Shown one piece after another: positions 32,601 through 43,900 of a stretch of DNA of 64,000 nucleotides. The DNA comes from Hexactinellida sp. DTS-2022 (Eukaryota > Porifera > Hexactinellida). The notes beneath the pieces are model-generated. The model was not told the origin of the DNA, did not search any database, and saw only the letters and a program-made list of their open reading frames with translations. The stretch is taken from NCBI GenBank assembly GCA_028753945.1, contig JAPNXP010000006.1, positions 310,001-374,000 of the forward strand. Direction: 5' to 3'. The position numbers were made by a program, and so were the translations under genes. The stretch's first letter is position 1, and each line of letters opens with the position of its first letter.

Positions 32601-35329
32601 AATACAAGGGCATCGGTCATCTTATTGAGATAGAGAATCCCAACAGAAGTCAAGCCAAACTTGAGATCCGGGTTGAAGAAATGGGAGAAGTTAAACTAAC
32701 AAGAAAACAAAAGTATATTTATTTACCATATTTCCCCGAATAAGCGCCGGGTCAATACAAATGTCATTGATATGATAAATTTAAATTTTAAACACATTAG
32801 TTAATCACTGGAGTGTAATTCCATTGATTTTGGCAACTTCGGTGAGATTCAGAACCATTAGAACCGACCTAAATATTATTTTCTGGGTTTTCAAAAAAAT
32901 TATGATCATTTTGGTCCACGAAAAACATTAAGTGCCGGGGCGCTTATTCGAAACAATACGATATGTTGGTAGTTGTTCTAACTGCAAAATGTACACAAAC
33001 AAGGTTTAATAGACTCTCAATATACGTACAATGTTCAAACTTATTAAGAATTACTTTTATATCGGTCAACACCTTTTTAAGGCACTGAAAAGGTCATTTT
33101 TAAACATCAAAATCTAAAATTACAGCTGTGCCGACAGCATGTTCCTTTGAAGGCACTATCTTTTGGTGATTGGTCTTTTGATAGTGCCTCCAAAAGAACA
33201 TGCATTCTATCGGCACAGCTGTAATTTTAGATTTTTTGTAACGTCATCATCACTATAAAGGTGTTTCGGGCGGAAATTACACTTAGTGTGTTGGAATTTT
33301 CCTTTTTGCTAACTTCGTTTGAGAGAAATTCAAGTTTCAGTAGAATATAATAGTCTTTTAGAGGCACTACCAAAAGATAGTGCCTTCAATGGAACATGCT
33401 GTCGGCACAGCTTTAATTTTAGAATTTTAATGTTTAACTGGGCCGTCAGTTTTGTTTTTATACAAATCTTGACTGTTTTTTTTCCTTTTGCCTATGGTTC
33501 TCTATATTAAAATACTGAGTTTGTATGTATGACGTCTATGTGAGCATTTCTCGATTTTCGCGTGTCTAGAAAGTTTTCTTTCAAAATAACGCCCCCCAAG
33601 GCGCATCGCGCACGCCTGGATGAATCCTTGTATGAATATATTCTATAGATCCCTATGGGAGCAGTGATTAACAGCCGTTTGTAAATACGCTCCTAATCCT
33701 GATCTGATCCAATTTTCATACGTCTAAATCACAAATTAATGTCACGGTATAGTAGAGGATTCCGAATTTTCGCGCTCGTAATTAAAATTTTCCAAAAATC
33801 ACACTCCAAAAGGAGCGTCTCGCGTTCCTATTATTCCTTGAATAGGGAGATACTCTATAGTCCCATATTATTAGGGAGCAAATTCTACTGTATATTATAG
33901 ATCCATATGGGAGTATATTATAGATCCCTATAGGGAGTATATTATAGATCCTTTATAAAGTGTGTATCCGGTACAATACTATAGTTGTACTGTACCGTAT
34001 ATATTATACACCCATATGATAGGGAGCATATATTATACACCCATATATTAGGGAGCAGATGCAGGCGGAGCGGGACCGGGCCCGACAGCTGCGACAGATG
34101 CAGGAGGGGTCGAGTGCGCAGGCTAAGCGCGACATATCGAGACTGGAGCAAATTAAGCGAGAGCGGGAGGAGGCAGCCAGGAGGAGGGAGATGGAGAGAA
34201 AAGGTAGGGTATAAGTGGGGTGTTAAGTGGGTTAATATGTGGGGTATTATACAGCCATTTAGTAGCTTTATAATTATAAGTAGTGTGTTTATACAGCCAT
34301 TAATAAGCTTAATAGGTAGTGTATTATAAGTGTGGTATTATACAGCCATGAATAAGTGTAATAAGTAGTGTATTTATACAGCCATTAATAAGCTTAATAG
34401 GTAGTGTATTATAAGTGGGGTATTATACAGCCATTAATAAGTGTAAAGTCAGTGTATTATACACCCATTAATAAGTGTAATAAGTAGTGTATTATACAGC
34501 CATTAATAAGCTTATAAGTAGGTTATAAGTAGTGTACTATTATACAGACATTAATAAGCTTAATAAGTAGGTTAATAAGTGGGGTAATATCAGTGTATTA
34601 TACAGCCATTTGTAAATACGCTCCTAATCCTGGTCTGATCCACAGAATGTCTGATATTTGCTATAGAACGTCCACGGTTGAAAAAGGTTGGGAATCGCTG
34701 CCTTAGTTGGTTCAATATAGAACCATGGATATGTATAGTTCCAATTAGCCACACATATGAACAAATGTTTGTACAGTATAACTCGGTTATAACGTACCTG
34801 TGTTAGTATGTACTAATTTATTATACAAGTTTATAAAGCAGTATGTATTTCTATGTAGGGTAAACTCTGTTAACACGTACTTATTCCATTCCCAAGGGGG
34901 TACGTTATAACCGAGTTATACTGTAAGTAATATATTAATATTTGGGCTTACTTATATATCGACCAACACCTTTTCGATACAAAACCCGGCTTCGCAAAAA
35001 TGATTTTTTTATGCAAAAAAAATTACCTTAAAATTACATTATAAAAAGTGTTGGTCGAATATTATTATCCCAGTTTTATGAAATTACTTATATAGAGCTC
35101 AGCTCTAGTAGAGTTCAGTTTTTCACTATGTGTATTCAGGCACTGAGAAAGGTCAGTTTTTTTCCAGAGTTTTAAATTGACCTTTAGAAAGTAAGCCTGG
35201 GCTTTTAGTATGGGAAAAAATCTGAACTCTACAAAGCTCAGCTCTATATAAGGATTCTCCAGTTTTATTGATTTTATTTGTTTAGCAAAAGAAGTGAAAC
35301 AACAAGACAAATTCGCTTCATTGAACTGA
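28869..35329 (+). CDS. PDAP1: 28 kDa heat- and acid-stable phosphoprotein (PDAP1), 6 exons
   Basis: Exons 28869-28878, 29520-29632, 30443-30565, 32597-32712, 34052-34203 and 35286-35329 join in phase to give 185 residues (human 181). The first exon is only 10 nt (ATG TCT AAA C). The N terminus is basic with HKGGARVF, matching the human GGHKGRARQY block. An acidic, serine-rich segment (DDSETSSDEE) follows, then the family signature GHLIEIENPNR (human GLIDIENPNR) and a charged helix ending REEAARRREMERK. The C terminus AKEVKQQDKFASLN aligns with the human tail. Human PDAP1 is a casein-kinase substrate linked to PDGF signalling and RNA binding; the role here is by homology. Intron 3 hosts an intronless NHL gene on the same strand. 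Confidence 0.93.
28960..29460 (+). repeat. TTTG/TTTA minisatellite in PDAP1 intron 1
   Basis: About 500 bp of TTTG/TTTA/TTGG words in longer repeating blocks, including a repeated TTGTGTAATTG. It occupies most of the intron after the 10-nt first exon. Confidence 0.9.
30717..31051 (+). promoter_or_regulatory. Duplicated upstream flank and TATA-like box of NHL copy 2
   Basis: This block is the reverse-complement relative of 19017-19325, upstream of NHL copy 1. It shares GATGGAGTCACCATGTGCAT and CTCTGCTATAAGATACGAGA; the TATA-like word is at 30958-30967, about 90 nt before the ATG. Conservation of the flank with the frame suggests a promoter and 5' UTR that moved with the gene. Copy 2 has an extra stretch near 30796-30835 not seen in copy 1. 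Confidence 0.65.
31052..32272 (+). CDS. Intronless coiled-coil/NHL-repeat protein, copy 2 (in PDAP1 intron 3)
   Basis: Single exon, 406 residues, near-identical to the gene at 17784-19016 with one four-residue deletion in a propeller loop ([10 protein letters not shown] versus GSKGQF). Domain order is the same: coiled coil about 15-120, a GTCGHLE linker, then NHL repeats about 140-402; no RING or B-box. Unlike copy 1 it lies on the same strand as its host gene. Similarity to copy 1 runs about 330 bp upstream (from about 30717) and stops at the stop codon. The frame is intact and most changes look conservative, so it is probably functional. Confidence 0.92.
   Translation: MAVRFPDPIHPVDPVELEIHQLFDRIIMCVQQRRVALLTTYRDTRDQIAARPIARVRKEEELIALKTETERLLQMNELRETQERILAELEQALAEVRVPQPETRVVFRGTCGHLEPVIAGVGEVVEEEVPVVPRYEEMRPIVAVGKNGQAPGELYYPYGVAIDENTNLIYVAEADSCRVSIFSETGEFLNTFTNQDMRAPCGIAIHRDNLYVTDTGVDAVFRFKIEADMRLVASLGSKGQFNYPRGLTVSTNGDVFVADCINNKIQVLDDSLHFQRSITHQTLKRPRDVKLTPDEVYVLCLDYPCILVFSHAGEKIRSLITRGTGMQIGLADFFCLDRKQNLLISDRRNNEIRVFSKEGTHLHTIGEPGHEVGMLHYPNGIVLTENLKLIIVSNSNNYSLQIFSCQ
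33669..33837. mobile_element. Family 11 interspersed element (AAATACGCTCCTAATCCTGG)
   Basis: About 165 bp, with TTTTCGCGCTC and GGAGCGTCTCGCG. Other copies: 5931-6096, 42345-42525, 50773-50947 and 44836-45000 (reverse), plus pieces at 34607-34640 and 51050-51155. Its ends are not clear inverted repeats, so the class is unknown. Confidence 0.75.
34204..34605 (+). repeat. Degenerate tandem repeat in PDAP1 intron 5
   Basis: Repeats of TATTATACAGCCATTAATAA and GCTTAATAAGTAGTG, about 35-60 bp spacing, starting right after the exon 5 donor. The repeated word matches the left end of family 11 elements (TATACAGCCATTTGTAAATA), so a family 11 end may have been amplified. Confidence 0.7.
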
Positions 35330-37119
35330 CAGCTCATATCTAACCGGAATTAATATTCAGATTATATTCCAGTTAATTCTATATTCTTATAGCTTATATA
35401 CTCTAGTGACAGAGCTAATAAAGTCAATATTGAGATTATTGGGATTTGGTACTTCAAGTTAGGGAAAATAGAAATACAATACAGTAGATATCGGTTATAA
35501 GAACACTATGTTGGAAAACGGTTGCCATATACCCTATATAATTTATGTCGGTTATAAGAACATGCCGGTTATAAGCACATTAAGTGCAGTTCCCGACGAT
35601 GTGCTTATAACCGGAATCCACTTTAGAACCTCGTTAATACGAACACACTTGGACGGTAAAAATGTGTTCCCTTTATCCGGAGTTCATTAAGCATGTACTA
35701 TACTATATTTTACAATAGCTTTCTATCATTAATACTCTGATATAATAAATACAGTAGAACATCGTTAGTACGAACATTATTCAGTCCCCTTCAAAGGCTT
35801 TTCAATACAAATTATATTGGTTAATACGAATTCTCTATAATACAAATAAATTACGACGGTCCCCTGGTGTTCCTACTAACGATAACGAGGTTCTACTGTA
35901 GTTTGAAATTAATACAGTGGTGTTCTCGTTATAACATATCACATTTTGTACGAAATTTGTTTGCTAATTTGCGAACTTGCTATTAGAGGAACAGAATTAA
36001 CATTAAATGCTCGCTTGGGGACTGAAATTAACTTGCTAATAGAGCAATATTGTTGCTATTAGGCGAACACCACTGTACTTCTATATAGCAACTAAGGATA
36101 TATAATACATAACAAACCACAACAAATATCAAACATATCCTATTGCATTGTATTATAATACAGTCGACTCCGCTTAATAAAGTCACCTCGGGACCAGGTT
36201 ACTTTGACCCGATTAAGTGGAGTAATCTATTAACCGAAAATATTATAAGCAAAAATGTAATTCCGTCCTATAAATCCTGTGAAATTTTGACCCCATTAAG
36301 CGGAGAAATCTATTAACCTGTGGCTCTATTAAGCGGAGTATACTGTATCTTATAAATTGCAACACTTAATTCTAGCCAATTAGTGGCTATTCTATTTCAC
36401 TAAAATATAGTTTTAAGTGAATTTGGATATATCCGTATATTGTCACATAAAACCGTCGTTGAATTAATACATTTAACGCCTTTATGCTAGCTTATACGAT
36501 TTAAGAATTACTTTAAATAAACATATGATACATTCTATATGCCCATATGTGTTGTTAGGTTATAGCTCTGCTTAAATACCCATTATTAGATGTGTTATTA
36601 TATAATAGAATTATCTTTCATTTAATTAGAATAAGAATGGATTGTTTGATTAGTAGTCTCATTAGTTACTATGTAAGGTAAGGTATTATTCGTGTCGTAT
36701 ATATATTCAGCTAAATTGAACTCACTTAGTTCTCCTTAAAGATTGTAAGTTTTAAAAATGCCGATTATATTCAAGTTAGGAAGCTTATTTACTGATATTT
36801 GTAAACAAATTTATGTTCCAATATACAGTAGAACCTCGTTAATACGAACACAATTTCAGTCCCCTTCAAAGCCTTTTTCAATACAAATGATATTGGTTAA
36901 TACGAATTCCTGATAAGGCGAACACATTTGACGGTCCCCTGGTGTTCGTACTAACGAGGTTCTACTATTGTTATTATAGGAACTGAATCAATCCTTAATT
37001 AAAATAGAAATTTGAAAGATTTTTGATATACCTGTTTGTTTGTTGCTTATAATTGACTTTCAATTCACACAATATAGAAATTATTTTATGAGAAATATTT
37101 TAACACCTAATTGGTTGCC
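35330..37119. other. Intergenic region PDAP1-ITPR
   Basis: No exon recognised. MITEs fill much of it: CAGTAGATATCGG family at about 35482-35622, CAGTAGAACATCG family at 35752-35898, CAGTGGTGTTC family at 35915-36075, CAGTCGACTCCG family at about 36162-36347 and CAGTAGAACCTCG family at 36826-36966. The ITPR promoter should lie in or near 36970-37119, but I see no clear core element. Confidence 0.55.
35417..35422 (+). promoter_or_regulatory. Candidate polyadenylation signal of PDAP1
   Basis: AATAAA about 90 nt beyond the PDAP1 stop codon; first canonical hexamer I find downstream. Confidence 0.5.
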
Positions 37120-38713
37120 ATGGAGACAGACAACGCGCCTTTAAAGTTCGGAGACATAATTTCTCTTTTCTCGAATTCGGAACCCGGAGCAGCTGTGCCC
37201 CGAGATGGGCATCTCGCGTCGCTAGGGTGAGACACACAAATATGTAGAGTTATTGTTTGTTTAATTGTTAGTTTGTATGTTAGTTAGTTTGTAGTTTGTT
37301 TGTTTATTTATTTGTTGATTTGCTTGTTGATCTGTTTGTTTGTGTGTTAGTTAGTAGTTAATTCATTAGTAGTTAATTAGTTAGTTAGATAGTTTGTTAT
37401 TTGTTTGTTTGTTTACCACTTGTTTGATTGTTAGTTTGTTCGTTTTTGGATTGTTAGTTTGTTTGTTTATGCCAGCGATCCAAACCTTTTTCAACCGTGG
37501 ACCCCCTATAGTCATTCTGTGGACCCCCTCCCATTGACCGTAATACATCTTGTGGACCCCAGGTTGGGAACCACTGTATTATGCGTTTGTTGTTTAGATT
37601 AGTTGATGAGAGATGTGCTGTGAAACACATGCGAGACTTACCAACTTGTCCACCGGATAAATTCAGTGGTAAAATACATTATATTATACAGTAGACTCTC
37701 GTTAATAGGAACACGGTTAAGGAAAATATCGGTTTAGGATTACAAGGTTTAATTCCCCTAGCCTATACAAATGCATGCAAGTGACTCCGGTTAATACGAA
37801 TTCTGGATAATACGAACATATTAACACGGTCCCCTGGTGTTCCTATTAACGAGAGTGTTATTGTGATTATGTTTATTTTTGTTGTTTATTTGCTAGATTG
37901 TTTGTTCAAAATTTGTCCTCAATTAAAGTACACAGCCAGATCCCAATGTGAGAGGTCAGAAAGAATATCTTCGAGAACAAAGAATGTAGTCGAACTAGCT
38001 TACTACCTCAAATGGAGAGTAAGTTGTAAATAACAACAAACTACAAATACACAAATACTCAAATTGACTAACTATCTAACATACTAACGAACGAATGAGC
38101 GAACGAACGAACAAACAAACAAATTAACTAGTATACAACATCATTATATAGTAAACAAATAAACTTCCAACTAACCAACAAACAAACAAACAAACAAACA
38201 AACAAACAAACACACGAACCAATTAACTACAGTGGATGCCGGTTATAAGAACATCGTCGGGAACTGCATATAATATTCTTATAACCGACATTTTCTTATA
38301 ACCGGTGTTCTTATATCCGGCATCTACTGTAGTAAACAACAATACCATTTAGTAAAACAAACAAACATACCAACTATTCAACAAACAAACTAACAAAATA
38401 ACTACTAAACAACAACACCATATAGTAAAACAAACAAACAACTATTTGTTTTTTAGAAAGCAGCAGATCTGGAAGAAGAACAGAACGAAAAACAATCCTC
38501 AAAAGATCAAGGGGTTATATTAAAATACGGAGCAATTTGTCAGGTATATATTCACATTTTCACACCTCAATACTTGTGTTTCACATTCCTAACTATTCCA
38601 TAGTTACTGCATGTGAAAAGTGGAAAGTTTCTAACAGTAAACAAACAACAAGCGGCCTTTGTTGTTAAATCTGCTATGAGAGTATCTCTATGTTCCAAGG
38701 GTAGCGAAGTGAG

Positions 38714-38745
<32 letters not shown>

Positions 38746-40869
38746 GCTTACTTGTCAATTTGTTGTTTTGTATGTTGATTAGTTGGTTTGTTTGTTTGTT
38801 TACTATATGGTTGGCTTTAGTAGTTATTTTGTTTGTTCATTTATTTGTATGTCTGTTTGTTTGTTTTACTATATGGTTGTTCTCTAGTAGTTATTTTGTT
38901 TGTTCATTTGTTGATTAGTTGGTATGTTTGTTTGTTTACTAAATTGTTGTTGTTGTTTAGTAGTAAATTTGTACGTATGTTAATTATATTGTATGTTTGT
39001 TTATCTAGAACTGTTGGCTATACGTCAGACCAATATTTAAGAGGAAAGCACTCGGGGATGAGGTGAGAGAGTTATAGTTCTAATTGGAACTAACATTATA
39101 ATTACTGCTCTGTAATTAGGTGCTGAACTGTGATAAAGTGACTCTAATTCCGTATCATGCCGGCCAACCCGTACATGTGTCTGATAGATGCCTGCATGAT
39201 TACCCAGAGTTATATGAGGTTAGTTGTTGTTGTTTGTTGTTTGTTAGTTTGTTAGTTAGTTAGTTAGTTAGATTGTTTGATATTTTGTTTGGTTGTTTGT
39301 TAGATTGTTTGATTTTTTGTTTGTTTGTTTGTTTGTCTGTTTTTAGGTAGGTAGTTAGTTAGTTAGTTAGTTAGTTAGATTGTTTGATATTTTGTTTGGT
39401 TGTTTGTTAGATTGTTTGATTTTTTGTTTGTTTGTTTGTTTGTCTGTTTTTAGGTAGGTAGTTAGTTAGTTAGTTAGTTAGTTAGATTGTTTGATATTTT
39501 GTTTGGTTGTTTGTTAGATTGTTTGATTTTTTGTTTGTTTGTTTGTTTGTTTGTTTGTTTGTCTGTTTTTAGGTAGGTAGTTAGTTAGTTAGTTTGTTTA
39601 TTTGTTTGTTTGTCTATTTTTTAGGTAGGTAGTTAGTTAGTCTGTTAATATAATGTTGTTAATGTTGTTGTTGTTGTTGTTGTTTACAGGTGAATGCAAT
39701 GCCGCCCCAGCCTGGCTCTCCTAATGGAATCAGTTGGAAGCTATATTTGTTCATGGATCATTTCGATGATAAGGAATATAACCTCAAAGGGGTAGGTTGA
39801 TAGATACCAAATTAAAAAAACCCGTGATATAGTAATATGTTCCTAATCTTAGAGACACTCCGTTATATGCTCTTCCAAACCCAATTTTAAATAATAGATT
39901 TTGTAGAAACACGGATAAGAGAAATATCGGTTAAGGAGTACAAAGTTAATTCCCCTAGCCTATACAAAAGCATGCAAGTGACTCCGGTTAATACGAATTC
40001 CGGATAATAAGAACATATATCGACGGTCCCCTGGTGTTCCTATTAACAGAGTATCTACTGTATACATTACTTAACACTGAACTTTAATCTTGTCTATATA
40101 ACATTCTCTATAACATTTCTCTATACGTAGACTATAACATTTCTCTATAACATTTCTCTATAGCTTTATTCTACTTTACTAGGGCAGTGTAATCCGTCTC
40201 TTCCACGCGGAGCAAGAGAAGTTCCTGACCTGTGACCCTCACGGGGAGGGAGAGGAGTACAAGAAAGCTAAAGACTTTAATAAAGACAAACTAGGGCACA
40301 GTGTGTTCTTAAGATATTCTGCCCGTCCAAACCCCACTGAAGCAACCTCTAGCAAAGCCATGTGGGAAGCTCAAGTAAGCATTTGATTGGTTTGCTGTAC
40401 TCACTCACGAGTATAAATAGAGGGAACTGTATTCAAATGCTGTTAATTTTATTAAACTAAATACAGTCGAAACCGGTTTTTTTCTAACCAATTTATTTGA
40501 ATGGTTTAACTAAAATGGTTTAACAACTTTAAATTGACGATAAAAATCTAAAATTGGAAAAATCTAAAATTACAGCTGTGCCGACAGCGTTTTCCTTTGA
40601 AGGCACTATCTTTGGTGGTTAGTCGTTTGATAGTGTAAGTTAACTTCATTTATAATTCTTATTTGTAGTTGGTTGTACAAGATCAACCGTTTCGAAGTGG
40701 CTCAGCTAAATGGAACGGTTCTTCAATGAGATTCAAGCATTTAGCTTCCAGAGAGTATTTAACCGTAGCTCCATTCGGATTGGCTTGTGAAAATGCTAGA
40801 TTTGCAGGCCCCGTTAACGGCCCTAAGCCTATTCACTTAGAGGATATTCCTAATAAAGATCAGGTAGGG

Positions 40870-40903
<34 letters not shown>

Positions 40904-43900
40904 GTTTGTTTGTTGTTTGGTTGTTTGGTTGTTTGTTGTTTGTTTGTTTGGTTGTTTGTTTGTTTGTTTGTTTGGTTGTTTGTTAGTTTGTTTGTTTGTT
41001 TGTTTGTTTGTTTGTTAGTTTAATTGTTTGCCTGTTTGTTAGTTTGTTTGTTTCTTTGTTAGTTGGTTTATTTGTTTTTGTTAAATTTCTGTTTGTCTAT
41101 TTGTCTATTTGTTTCTTTGTTGGTTTGTTTGTTTCTTTTTTAGTTGTTTGTTTGTTTTTGTTAAATTTCTGTTTGTCTATTTGTCTGTTTGTTTACTCGT
41201 TTGTTTGTTGTTCTGTTGTTTATTTATTTGTTCCTATCTATTTATAGACAGATCACGTGCTAACGATTGGTCTAAAAAAGGCGCCGTTCTTCAAAGATGA
41301 GCCCAAACATGACGAGCCACAAGATCTCTCAAAAGACTTAACTATTTTCCAAATATTCCCAACTAGAAATGAAGGTGACAACGTAAACATATACAACAAG
41401 GCTTATATTAGACTTTATCATGCTGCCACTGATTCCTGGGTTAAGTCAACTAGCATCCCTCTGTGCGTTAATAACACCATGGTGAGTTGTTGTTGTTGTT
41501 GTTGTTGTTGTTGTTATATGAATTTTGTTTGTTTGAACTTGTTTATACCAGTAGCTTACAGTAAACTCCAATTATAGTAAAAACTTATAACAAATTTATA
41601 AATACAGTAATACCTCATTAGTATGAACACGGGTAATACGAACACTATTTCAGTCCCCTTCAAAGCCTTTTCAATACAAATGATATTGGTTAATACTAAT
41701 TCCGGATAAGGCGAACACGTTTTGACGGTCCCATGGTGTTCGTACTAACGAGGTTATACTGTACTCCCCAAACGGATAAAGCAATTGATTTTACTCTACT
41801 TTTAACGAAGTAAACCAAAGGCCCCTTTGACTTCGTTTTATATTATCAAAGGGACTTTTGACTTCGTTTTATATTATCTTAATATCTTATTTCAGTTCAT
41901 ATAATTTCAGTTTTTGAATGTACACTCACATATTTCACATACAATAGATGTCGGATATAAGAACATATCGGTTAAAAAACATTATTTTGGAAAACCGTTG
42001 CCATATATCTCTATATAATTTATGCCGGTTATAAGAACATTATGTGCAGTTCCCGACGATGTTCTTATAACCGGCATTCACATATTTAACATATTTAACA
42101 TATTTCCCTGTTGCCATGTAGGTGGGTCTCTCCGGCAGTTTGGAAGACAAAGAAGCGTTCGCGCTTTTATTCGTCCCAACCCAGGAAGTCAGGGATCTAG
42201 ATTTCGCGACGGACGCAGCTAAAATGATTAATTCTATGAGCACACGATGGGAAGAGTTGCCTCCTAATGAGCTCAAGATTCTAATACAGTTGTTAGAGAA
42301 ATTAGTGCTATTCCTTTGTAGGAAAGAGGGTACGTTACAGTGTATTATACAGCCATTTGTAAATACGCTCCTATTCCTGGTATGATCCAATTACCATACA
42401 TCTAAATCACAAATTAATGTTAAGGATAGGAGAGGATTCCAAATTTTCGCGCTCCTAAATTCAAATTTTCCAAAAATCATGCTCCAAAAGGAGCGTCTCG
42501 CGCTCCTGGATAATTCCTTGGTTACAGTGTATTATACAGCCATTTGTAAATACGCTCCTATTCCCTTATTACCAACAGGGTTTTATACATAAGGAACTGT
42601 ATACATAAGGAAGCTATTTAAAAAACAAAGACAATAATTTGAAGAAACTTAATAGGAGTTTCGACTTATTCCCAACATGGTTTATCCAGGAGCGCGCCAT
42701 ACGCCTAGAGGCGTATAAATTGGGATATGTTTGCGTTTAGGAGCTATTTATACTTCTGTTTATGTGAAAAAAATCCATTTTAACTTTCACTTCAATTGAA
42801 ATTGAATTAACTTTCAGTTTGACTTCCATATTCCGGGACTACGAAGTGTTTTACTTAATTAAATTTAAACTTATCATAACCTATTAACGAGGGATATTTA
42901 TTGTAAAAATATTTAGAATTCTGTTTGTTTGTGTGTCACTTTATCATCAAATATATTTATAATTCTGTTTGTTTGTGTGTCTATTTATCATCAAATATAT
43001 TTATACTTCTGTTTACTAGTGTGTCTATTTTTCATCAAATATATTTATACTTCTATTTACTAGTGTGTCTATTTTCATCAAATATATTTATACTTCTATT
43101 TACTAGTGTGTCTATTTTCATCAAATATATTTATACTTCTATTTACTAGTGTGTCTATTTTCATCAAATATATTTATACTTCTATTTACTAGTGTGTCTA
43201 TTTTCATCAAATATATTTATAATTCTGTTTACTAGTGTGTCTGTTTATCAGCTGTTATTATAGGCAGCACTGAGGATGCTTTGAAAGTTGAGCTTATTCA
43301 GAACGAGGCTGTGACCCGTAGACAGAAGCTAATCCGGGAGCAGAATATTCTGAAGGAAGTCAGTTAGCTGATTATTCACATTATTTCCGATATCCATAGT
43401 CCATATGTACAGTAGACTCGTTAATAAGAACACCAGGGGATCGTCGGAATATGTTCGTATTATCCGGAATTCGTATTAACTAACCGATATTTCCCTTATT
43501 ATTACCTTATTAAGACTTCATAATAAGCGAACTCAACTTAATACAAACCATATGTAAGTTGTTAAATTGGGACCATAGGGCTTGTTCATAATAAAAATAT
43601 GTTCATAATAAGCAGACGAATATTGTTCACAATAAGCAGACGAAAACTGTCATATTAAGCAGACGAATATTGTTTATATTAAGCAGACCTGACTGTTTAC
43701 AATGTATGTTCATATTAAGCATATTACTACGTCTTATATCTGTAGGTATTTAGGCTATTAAAGAGGCCGTATGACATTAACCAAGATAAGAGAGTAACAA
43801 TGAAGAACCTCCCTGATAAGAAGTTTGAAGCTAGTCTGCATTTATTTAAGCTTTGCTACAGATTGATACGACATTCTCTCGATGGGTACAGGAAAAATCA

